Shown here piece after piece: positions 1 to 5,873 of a stretch of DNA of 11,477 nt. Numbering within the stretch: the stretch's first letter is position 1; the number at the start of each line of letters is the position of its first letter. Position numbers and translations under genes: made by a program. Below the pieces are notes generated by a model. It was not told the DNA's origin, did not search any database, and saw only the letters and a program-made list of their open reading frames with translations. Source of the stretch: Methanosphaera sp. SHI613 (GTDB taxonomy: Archaea; Methanobacteriota; Methanobacteria; Methanobacteriales; Methanobacteriaceae); NCBI GenBank assembly GCA_003266145.1, contig MVJJ01000093.1:1-11477 (forward strand), written 5' to 3'.

Positions 1-157
1 TATTACTCTACATCCCCCTTAGCTAATTTCATTTGATAAAACAACAATAATCTTTTTTAAAAAAGTTTTAATATTAAGATAAGATATACTATTATTATAC
101 AAACATAATCTAATTTATTTTAAATATAATCATTTATTAAAATATAGGAGGTATCAT
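1..157 (+). promoter_or_regulatory. AT-rich leader/promoter region of the copper unit
   Basis: No coding region is visible here. The stretch contains a perfect 14-bp palindrome at 52-65 (C, six T, six A, G) and several TATA-like stretches, notably around 66-74 and 118-128. The second is an excellent archaeal TATA match but would place the transcription start almost on the Shine-Dalgarno, so the first fits a leadered transcript better. AGGAGGT at 146-152 lies five bases before the ATG at 158 and fixes that start. No recognisable copper-regulator operator was identified, so control of the unit is unknown. Confidence 0.4.
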
Positions 158-379
158 ATGAGTGAAGAAGTATTTATTGTAGAAGACATGATGTGCAGTG
201 CTTGTGAAAACACAATTACCAAAACATTAACCAACAATGAAAACATATCCAACGTAAATGTAGATTTAGAGACAAAAGAAGTTACAGTCGAATATGATGA
301 AAACAACTTGGATGTTGAAGAGATACTAAGTTCATTAGATAACGTTGGATTCCCAGCAACCATTAAAAAAAAACAATAA
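158..379 (+). CDS. HMA-domain copper chaperone-like protein (CopZ-like), or first metal-binding domain of CopA
   Basis: The 73-residue product is a complete heavy-metal-associated domain of beta-alpha-beta-beta-alpha-beta type. The Cu(I)-binding loop is M-C-S-A-C, with Cys13 and Cys16; the usual Gly before the Met is Asp here. The second half ends in the typical D-N-V-G-F-P-A pattern, so the fold is whole. On its own it would be a cytoplasmic chaperone passing Cu(I) to the ATPase that follows. The start is secure: ATG with AGGAGGT five bases upstream. The frame ends in three AAA codons, CAA and TAA, and the second HMA domain begins at once in the -1 frame. Without that stop, the two would make a two-HMA CopA of about 810 residues, close to the roughly 800-residue bacterial two-HMA enzymes. 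I therefore infer either a separate chaperone, a product made by failing to frameshift, or the 5' half of a broken copA. Confidence 0.85.
   Translation: MSEEVFIVEDMMCSACENTITKTLTNNENISNVNVDLETKEVTVEYDENNLDVEEILSSLDNVGFPATIKKKQ
365..373 (+). other. A9 run holding a -1 slippery heptamer (A AAA AAA) at the HMA1/HMA2 junction
   Basis: Nine consecutive A residues are read in the first frame as AAA AAA AAA, then CAA and the stop TAA (377-379). Positions 367-373, in phase, are A AAA AAA, a textbook -1 slippery heptamer. A one-base backward shift continues as T-I-N-I-A-G-M-T-C, which restores the complete first strand and metal loop of the second HMA domain and runs without interruption to the end of the ATPase. 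Addition of one A by RNA polymerase slippage would give the same fusion. A homopolymer sequencing error or a real disrupting mutation are the alternatives. Confidence 0.6.
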
Positions 380-384
380 ATATC

Positions 385-428
385 GCCGGTATGACTTGTG
401 TAATGTGTACACGCTCAGTCACCACGGC
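385..428 (+). other. Nested stem-loop downstream of the slippery run (possible frameshift stimulator)
   Basis: Three stacked helices can form. gccg (385-388) pairs with cggc (425-428); after a 3x3 internal loop, tgact (392-396) pairs with agtca (417-421); then gtgta (398-402) pairs with tacac (408-412) around a five-base loop. The structure begins 11 bases after the slippery heptamer, slightly beyond the usual 5-9 base spacer. The folding is read by eye, and the same bases also encode the constrained HMA metal loop, so it may be coincidental. Confidence 0.4.
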
Positions 429-2589
429 TTTATCAAGAACCCCCGGAGTATACTCTGTTAATGTAAATCTTGTCAGTGAAACGGCAGATGTTCTATATAA
501 TCCTAAAAAAGTAACTATTGAAGAACTAGGAGAAAAAATTAACAGCATAGGCTTCGAATATATGGGTTTACATGATGATAATTCTAATAACAATGAACTA
601 TTAGAAAAGAAACATAAGGATAGTTTAAACAAGAAGTTATATAGGATTATCATAGGATTCTTTTTTTCAGCAGTACTTATGTATTTGATGTTCTCCAATA
701 TTGATTTAGGTCCAAATGAGTCCTACATCCTATTGGCAATTACTGTTGTACCGCTTATTTATGTAACATATCCTATTTTCAAATCAGGATTTAATGCAAT
801 TAAATTATTTAATCTTAATATGGATGTGATGTACTCATTAGGTATTGGAGTGAGCTTTATAGTTAGTGTCCTTAGTACATTTCACTTGTTAGGTTCATCC
901 CATTTTATGTTATATGACACCAGTATAATGTTAGGATCATTCCTGATGCTTGGAAAATACTTGGAAGACAGAGCAAAAACAAAAACATCTGATGCAATCA
1001 ATCAACTGGTTAAATTAAAGTCAACAACCGCTATTGTTGAGAAGATTGTTGACGGAAAACTTGTTCAACAGGAAGAAAACATTAATGACGTGCTTAAAGG
1101 TAATGTGGTTGTTGTAAAACCCGGTGAAAAGATTCCGTTAGATGGTATCATCATCGAAGGAAAAAGCCATGTTGATGAATCATTGGTAACCGGTGAATCA
1201 AAAGCGGTATTGAAAGAGAAGAATTCAGAGGTAATTGGCGGTTCAATTAACGAGGAAGGATCGTTTAAGTTCAAAGTGACAAACACGGGTGACAAGACAG
1301 TACTTTCACAGATAATCAATATGGTTCAGGAGGCTCAAAACTCCAACCCACCTATCCAGAAATTAGCCGACAGGGTAATCACCTATTTCATTCCGACAAT
1401 ATTGGTAATTGCAATTATTGCATTTATTGTGTGGTATGTTGTGATAGGAAGTCCATTCCTGTTCAGTTTAAGTATATTCATTTCAATAGTGGTTGTTGCA
1501 TGTCCTTGTTCACTGGGACTTGCCATTCCTACTGCCCTTACGGTCGGTGTTGGTCAGGCAGCAAAATATGGAATTTTGATAAAGGATGGAAAGACAATAG
1601 AGGTATCAGATAAGATTAACTCTATACTTCTTGATAAGACAGGTACAATTACTGAAGGCAAACCTACCCTAAGCAACATTATCAATTATACTTCAAGTAG
1701 TGATGATGAGCTTATTAAAATATTGCGTTCAATAGAACTGTATTCACAACATCCATTATCCAGTGCATTATTTAACAACGAAAACAAAAACAACTTTGAA
1801 TTATATGACGTGGATGAATTTAAAAACATATCAGGTATGGGTGTTATAGGAAAGATTAATGATACACAATACTATATCGGAAATAAGAAACTGATGAAAA
1901 ACTTCAACATAGACATAAATGGCAATATCACCAGTGACCTGGAAAAGGAAGAAAACGAGATGAAAACCAGCGTACTGTTAGCATCGGATGAAAATGTGCT
2001 TGCTTTAGTATCTGTTGAGGACAAGATTAAGCAAAACAGTGCCAAGGCTATAGACCAGTTGCATAAAATGAATATCGAAACTACAATGATAAGTGGAGAC
2101 AACAGAAATACCTCAGAAATAGTTGCCAAGAAAGTGGGAATAGATAATGTAATTTCAGAAGTTTTACCACAGGAAAAATTAGATTACGTTAAAAAACTGC
2201 AGGGCGAAGATAAGATAGTTGCATTTATCGGTGATGGTATCAATGATGCACCATCCCTTACCAAGGCCAATGTAGGTATTGCCATAGGTACAGGTACTGA
2301 CGTTGCAATAGAATCCGGTGATATCATCCTCATAAATGGAGATTTAACCAGTGCTGTTGCAGGTCTACAGTTAAGTAAGAAGGTTATGTCAAGGGTTAAG
2401 CTTAATTTATTCTGGGCATTTATTTACAACATAATCCTGATACCTATAGCTGCGGGAGTATTGATTCCATGGAATATTGTATTTAGGCCAGAATATAGTG
2501 CATTTGCAATGGCATTGAGTTCAGTTACAGTGATAACATTATCTTTACTACTTAAAAGATACACTCCGGAAATATTAAGAGAAAAATAA
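391..2589 (+). CDS. copA: Cu(+)-exporting P1B-type ATPase CopA (N-terminus joined to preceding HMA domain by a -1 frame change)
   Basis: This integral-membrane pump uses ATP to move Cu(I) out of the cytoplasm. From the ATG at 391 (732 residues) the visible parts are: HMA metal loop M-T-C-V-M-C at 1-6; eight predicted membrane segments (about 83-101, 110-130, 143-167, 174-190, 332-354, 355-381, then two near the C-terminus); actuator motif TGES 267-270; ion-binding C-P-C 371-373; phosphorylation motif D-K-T-G-T with Asp415; the P1B His-Pro at 454-455; and hinge GDGIND 614-619. Tyr679-Asn680 and Met707-x-x-Ser710-Ser711 in the last two helices match the Cu(I)-specific PIB-1 subgroup. The start is doubtful: ATG391 has no Shine-Dalgarno and would cut off strand 1 of the HMA fold, and no better start lies between the in-frame stop at 364-366 and 391. 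Synthesis is more plausibly by -1 shift from the frame starting at 158, or by reinitiation 11 bases after its stop. Confidence 0.93.
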   Translation: MTCVMCTRSVTTALSRTPGVYSVNVNLVSETADVLYNPKKVTIEELGEKINSIGFEYMGLHDDNSNNNELLEKKHKDSLNKKLYRIIIGFFFSAVLMYLMFSNIDLGPNESYILLAITVVPLIYVTYPIFKSGFNAIKLFNLNMDVMYSLGIGVSFIVSVLSTFHLLGSSHFMLYDTSIMLGSFLMLGKYLEDRAKTKTSDAINQLVKLKSTTAIVEKIVDGKLVQQEENINDVLKGNVVVVKPGEKIPLDGIIIEGKSHVDESLVTGESKAVLKEKNSEVIGGSINEEGSFKFKVTNTGDKTVLSQIINMVQEAQNSNPPIQKLADRVITYFIPTILVIAIIAFIVWYVVIGSPFLFSLSIFISIVVVACPCSLGLAIPTALTVGVGQAAKYGILIKDGKTIEVSDKINSILLDKTGTITEGKPTLSNIINYTSSSDDELIKILRSIELYSQHPLSSALFNNENKNNFELYDVDEFKNISGMGVIGKINDTQYYIGNKKLMKNFNIDINGNITSDLEKEENEMKTSVLLASDENVLALVSVEDKIKQNSAKAIDQLHKMNIETTMISGDNRNTSEIVAKKVGIDNVISEVLPQEKLDYVKKLQGEDKIVAFIGDGINDAPSLTKANVGIAIGTGTDVAIESGDIILINGDLTSAVAGLQLSKKVMSRVKLNLFWAFIYNIILIPIAAGVLIPWNIVFRPEYSAFAMALSSVTVITLSLLLKRYTPEILREK

Positions 2590-2608
2590 GATTTTTCTTA
2601 TTTTTTTT
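2582..2608. terminator. Bidirectional hairpin terminator between copA and truD
   Basis: A perfect 10-bp inverted repeat, 2582-2591 against 2596-2605, has a 4-base loop and is followed by more T residues on the + strand. Its left arm contains the copA stop codon. On the opposite strand the hairpin also ends in a T-rich tract, so it can end truD transcripts as well. The two stop codons are only 28 bases apart. Confidence 0.7.
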
Positions 2609-2617
2609 ATTGCTTAA

Positions 2618-3868
2618 TTATACGTTTTTCTTCATTATTTCCCTTAATACGGCTGTTGCAAAGCATCCTCGCGGTATGAAGAATTCCACTTCTATTCCGT
2701 TTTCTATTTTTTTAACGTTTGTCTGTTCAACTTTGAATCTTACTGAACGTCTTATTCCATGACTTCCTAATTTGGGTGTTTTTGGACATGCAAATTCTTC
2801 TTGAATTATGTGTTCCTCTTCCAGGACTTTTCTTTCTATATCACCCTGAACGCCCTCTGCTAGCGGAACTTTTGAACCGACAAGTGGTGCTGTTGGATTT
2901 AATGTGAAATTGTTGATGTCTTCTTCAATCGTATCTTCATTTATTTCATGCACCCAATGTTCTTCCTGATCGATTATTATATCACCGGGATAGTATTTGT
3001 TTATTCCTATTTTTGAACGTTCATTGACAATCTTGTTGAATAGATATGATTCATATGCGTTTACGAACATTCTCTTTAACGGTTTTGGTAGTGCTTCTAT
3101 TGATTTGATGTAATCCTTCTCTTCAAGTTGACCCTTTTTATTTGAATGTATTAATTCTTGAAGCATGTATTTTTCATATCTCATACTTTTAGGCATAAGA
3201 TCATATGATTCTTGTAATTTTCCTTCATCGTATAATTGTCTTGCTTGATAGATTTGAGAATACTCACCATCAGTAGGATTTCCTATATATGTATCGACTG
3301 CTTTTTTAATATTTCCTTCAACTAATGCTTTTCCAACAAGATGAGTGTTTGATCTTAACTCACCAAAACGTTGATAGCCGTAGTAATTTGGAACTCCTGT
3401 AACTTCAAGAGAATTCAAAACGCTTCTTGCATTATCACAAGCCTCATCTGCATCTTCAACATCTCTTATTGCTATTCTGAACTTGTTTCCCTTCAGTTGC
3501 CCTATACGCAGCTTTTTCTGATTGGATTTGATATCCAGTATTTTAACGTTATATAACACATCTTCCAAATCATCAGGCAGTTCTTCAGGCGTAATGTTAC
3601 TTACACATATCCATTGACGTGTAACTGCGGATTTGTCTTTCATACCCGCAAAACCCATTCGTTTTCTACTTAAGTGCAAATGTCTTGCAACGTCCAATAC
3701 AACATCAAGAGTCGTCTTTCCATTCTTTAATATTTCAATCCATGTATTAGGTCCTTGACCTGTAGGCAATGATAAAGGAACCTCTTCAACATAAAAATCC
3801 TCATTGCTACATCTTATCTTTCCGTTGGTACCCTTAAAATCTGTTATAAAATTCTCTGCATTTAACAA
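2618..3868 (-). CDS. truD: tRNA pseudouridine(13) synthase TruD
   Basis: This cytoplasmic RNA-modifying enzyme isomerises U13 of certain tRNAs to pseudouridine. The 416-residue length suits archaeal TruD/Pus7 members. The family motifs are present: G-M-K-D-K-S-A-V-T-R-Q around 75-85 with catalytic Asp78; N-Y-Y-G-Y-Q-R-F-G at 161-169; N-A-Y-E-S-Y-L-F-N in the middle; and the C-terminal P-R-G-C-F-A-T-A-V-L-R-E motif within the last 20 residues. The region between the second and third motifs corresponds to the family-specific TRUD insertion domain. The start is TTG at 3866-3868, chosen because a full Shine-Dalgarno lies at the right distance and the protein begins as expected for the family. It is convergent with copA and lies 62 bases downstream of the membrane-protein gene on the same strand, separated from it by T tracts, so it probably has its own transcript or receives readthrough. 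Confidence 0.95.
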   Translation of the reverse strand: MLNAENFITDFKGTNGKIRCSNEDFYVEEVPLSLPTGQGPNTWIEILKNGKTTLDVVLDVARHLHLSRKRMGFAGMKDKSAVTRQWICVSNITPEELPDDLEDVLYNVKILDIKSNQKKLRIGQLKGNKFRIAIRDVEDADEACDNARSVLNSLEVTGVPNYYGYQRFGELRSNTHLVGKALVEGNIKKAVDTYIGNPTDGEYSQIYQARQLYDEGKLQESYDLMPKSMRYEKYMLQELIHSNKKGQLEEKDYIKSIEALPKPLKRMFVNAYESYLFNKIVNERSKIGINKYYPGDIIIDQEEHWVHEINEDTIEEDINNFTLNPTAPLVGSKVPLAEGVQGDIERKVLEEEHIIQEEFACPKTPKLGSHGIRRSVRFKVEQTNVKKIENGIEVEFFIPRGCFATAVLREIMKKNV

Positions 3869-3875
3869 TATAAAA

Positions 3876-3882
3876 TCCTCCT
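3876..3882 (-). promoter_or_regulatory. Shine-Dalgarno supporting the TTG start of truD
   Basis: On the - strand this reads AGGAGGA, with about eight bases to the TTG at 3866-3868. The only ATG nearby is out of frame, so this site decides for the non-ATG start. Confidence 0.8.
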
Positions 3883-3890
3883 AAAATTAG

Positions 3891-3930
3891 AAAAAAATGA
3901 TTAAATTAAAAAAAAATAAAGAAAAAATGA
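3891..3930 (-). terminator. Oligo-T termination tracts after the small membrane-protein gene
   Basis: Read on the - strand, this spacer holds three T runs of 6-9 bases. The unit TAATCATTTTTT occurs twice, 30 bases apart, and the first copy contains the TAA stop of the upstream gene. Archaeal transcription commonly ends at such T-rich tracts without a hairpin. No good stem is seen here. Confidence 0.45.
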
Positions 3931-4389
3931 TTATCCTCCCGTTGAACCATCAGATACTGTTTCCGGATTTTCCGGAGCAACCACATCATAATTAGGCTCC
4001 ACAGGTATAGGTGCTTCTGGTTGAACATCCGGATATGAGATAACCTCTTCGGTAGCAGGTGTATCCACAGTACCTGTATCCGTTGTAGTGGGATTATGGG
4101 TAGTGCCCCTTGAATTCTGTGCACGGTTAGTTACATTTTGAGAAGATACTACATCCGACTCTACATCATCCTGAGAAGCATTACTATTATCTTCACCAGT
4201 TAATATAGATATTGTATCATTAGTTGATTTTTCGATTAATGATATGATATTGTTTTCAATATTGCCTTGACTAAATGATGGAATAAGTGTATAAACCACA
4301 AATAAGGACAAAATAATAATGATAGGCACCATTATTAGTAAAAATTTTTTATCCTTATTGAGTATTTCTTCAATTTTTTTATTAGTCAT
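3931..4389 (-). CDS. Small membrane-anchored Ser/Thr/Pro-rich protein, function unknown
   Basis: I do not recognise a family for this 152-residue protein. The N-terminus is Lys/Asp/Glu-rich (1-15), followed by one hydrophobic helix at about 16-35. The rest is a low-complexity tail rich in Asn, Ser, Thr, Asp, Glu and Pro, with a Pro/Val/Glu-rich stretch at about 118-145 and a Gly-Gly end. Three N-glycosylation sequons (Asn57, Asn70, Asn85) lie after the helix, consistent with an outward-facing, possibly glycosylated stalk. No sortase-like or catalytic motif is visible. The start is ATG at 4387-4389, with GGGGA about eight bases upstream. It is transcribed divergently from the DUF1616 gene, which also encodes a surface-exposed membrane protein, and in the same direction as truD. 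Confidence 0.75.
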   Translation of the reverse strand: MTNKKIEEILNKDKKFLLIMVPIIIILSLFVVYTLIPSFSQGNIENNIISLIEKSTNDTISILTGEDNSNASQDDVESDVVSSQNVTNRAQNSRGTTHNPTTTDTGTVDTPATEEVISYPDVQPEAPIPVEPNYDVVAPENPETVSDGSTGG

Positions 4390-4574
4390 AAGAATATCCC
4401 CATAGTATATACTTATATTACTTTTTCATAACATAATAAATTATTGAAAATAATCGTTGATTATACAATATTGAAAAAAAGTCATCTGCCAAAATATCCC
4501 ACTTAAAATATTAAAAATATAGAAAATAATTTAATATTTAAAAATCAAATAATATAATAAGTTTAATTATTTAC
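4390..4574. promoter_or_regulatory. Divergent AT-rich intergenic region
   Basis: This stretch separates two divergent genes and must carry both promoters. It is nearly all A and T, with several TATA-like stretches on each strand (for example around 4415-4424 and 4437-4446 for the leftward gene, and around 4530-4545 for the rightward gene). None stands out enough to be called. No inverted repeat or RNA gene was seen. Confidence 0.35.
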
Positions 4575-5822
4575 TTGGGAGGGATAAATATCATAGAAAA
4601 ACCATCAAAAACTATGATTATTCTACTAGTATTAAGTATAATTCCATTAGTATATGCATTAATATCTTCAGTAAATAATTTATTTGTATTTTTAGCATTA
4701 TTCACAGTGGAATTTATTATTTTAGGTTTATCTGGTACACAAGTTTTATATCCAAAAGACACTATCACTGACATTACTAAAAAACCTATACAAGTCATTA
4801 CACTATCGATATTCTTATCATTAGTTGGTATATTGATTACCCGATATACAATTGGCGCTTCAACAAGAAACTTTATAATCATAACTGCCATATTATGTAT
4901 ACTAGTCATATTACTGACAAATCTTGAACATTCAAGGACAATAGATTATTCTGAAAATAAATACGTCAAAAAGTACTTAAGCAAAGGTACTCATGAATCA
5001 TTGTATGCAATAGCCGCCTATTGTTTGATTAGTTTCGTTGGAATAAATGTGCCACCATTTAGTGTTATACCATTATGGTTTGGTTTATGCGTTCCATTCG
5101 TATTCTTTATTCCAGGATATCTGATGATAAACGCAGCGATACCTAAAACAGAAGAAATTGAATTGCCTGAAAGACTTGGAATAGCAGTATTTTTAAGTTT
5201 AATCACTATGTCAATCGTAGGATTTGCATATGCACAGCTACATCATGGATTAAACATGAGAGTAGTCTCATTAATATTATTATTCCTAACATTATTCGTA
5301 TTGATTCCAATATATCTCATAAAATCTAGAAAAGTACCATTGAACATGCGATTCAACAATCCGTTGATAGAGAAATTACTAATATTGATGACAATCATTA
5401 GTCTAATATTGGTTATATTATCAGGAATATACATCAATACACAAAGCCTAACAACACCTGCAGGAAACACGACATTCACCATAGAAGGAATTACTGCATC
5501 AAATAATTCTGATGGATATTATTCATTTAGTAGCGATGATGAAGTTCCACTTAATATTAGCTTAACAAATCAGGAAAATGCCGATGTTAACTATAAAGTA
5601 GTGATTGAAAGTAAAAATGAGTCGGGCAACAACACAGTAGATAGCATTAATCAAAGTTTAAAAAACGGAGAATCCATTAAAATACCTGTTAACATTACAA
5701 TGACGCCGGGTAAAAAAGATATAACATTTACTTTATACAAAGAAGACAAAGCATATAAAATACGTCATTTATATGTAGATGTGGACGGAGAAGTTTCTTC
5801 TGAATCTTCTTCTGAAGAATAA
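4575..5822 (+). CDS. DUF1616 family multi-pass membrane protein with extracytoplasmic C-terminal domain
   Basis: The function of this archaeal family is not established. Counting from the TTG at 4575 (415 residues), about eight hydrophobic segments are seen (roughly 14-32, 35-52, 71-90, 98-114, 143-190 as one or two, 201-220, 230-250, 266-286). The family-like stretch F-I-P-G-Y-L at 178-183 is followed by acidic residues and L-P-E-R-L-G-I at 197-203. After the last helix comes a soluble beta-rich domain (about 295-405) with seven N-glycosylation sequons (Asn298, 310, 327, 348, 352, 359, 373) and an acidic Ser/Glu tail. The start is unresolved: a strong Shine-Dalgarno overlaps the TTG, pointing to initiation downstream, where only ATC or ATA lie at normal spacing; the first ATG is at 4614. 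It is convergent with ugd, next to a glycan cluster. Confidence 0.85.
   Translation: MGGINIIEKPSKTMIILLVLSIIPLVYALISSVNNLFVFLALFTVEFIILGLSGTQVLYPKDTITDITKKPIQVITLSIFLSLVGILITRYTIGASTRNFIIITAILCILVILLTNLEHSRTIDYSENKYVKKYLSKGTHESLYAIAAYCLISFVGINVPPFSVIPLWFGLCVPFVFFIPGYLMINAAIPKTEEIELPERLGIAVFLSLITMSIVGFAYAQLHHGLNMRVVSLILLFLTLFVLIPIYLIKSRKVPLNMRFNNPLIEKLLILMTIISLILVILSGIYINTQSLTTPAGNTTFTIEGITASNNSDGYYSFSSDDEVPLNISLTNQENADVNYKVVIESKNESGNNTVDSINQSLKNGESIKIPVNITMTPGKKDITFTLYKEDKAYKIRHLYVDVDGEVSSESSSEE
4577..4583 (+). promoter_or_regulatory. Shine-Dalgarno GGGAGGG overlapping the nominal start of the DUF1616 gene
   Basis: The purine-rich GGGAGGG is the only ribosome-binding-like sequence in the leader. 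It lies inside the frame opened by TTG at 4575, so it cannot serve that codon. In-frame codons at usable distance are ATC (4590, six bases away) and ATA (4593, nine bases away). ATG at 4614 is 30 bases away, which is too far for standard initiation. Confidence 0.55.
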
Positions 5823-5832
5823 AAAAAATAGA

Positions 5833-5873
5833 AGTATTATGCGGGAAAATCTATTTTCCCACTGCATAATATT
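5833..5873. terminator. Strong hairpin shared by the convergent DUF1616 and ugd genes
   Basis: gggaaaa (5843-5849) pairs with ttttccc (5854-5860) around a 4-base loop. Beyond a 3-base bulge, tattatgc (5835-5842) pairs with gcataata (5864-5871), extendable by about two more pairs. On the - strand the hairpin is followed by a run of T (complement of the A run at 5821-5828), giving an intrinsic-type terminator for ugd. The stem includes the last seven codons and the stop of ugd. Confidence 0.7.

Noticed and set aside
1..22. On the - strand, an AAGGGGG motif could be the Shine-Dalgarno of a divergent gene starting left of the window
   Set aside because: The ATG directly after it is followed at once by TAG, and no other start is visible before the edge, so it cannot be supported from this sequence.
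363..698. Open frame on the - strand across the HMA2 region
   Set aside because: It is antisense to a region whose + strand coding is clear from HMA motifs; low complexity and no start signal.
1065..1319. Open frame on the - strand inside copA
   Set aside because: It lies entirely antisense to the well-conserved actuator region, has no Shine-Dalgarno and no recognisable protein features.
5795..5822. Short repeat of Ser/Glu codons at the end of the DUF1616 gene, considered as a repeat element
   Set aside because: It is a low-complexity acidic protein tail of about eight residues, too short and simple to call a DNA repeat.
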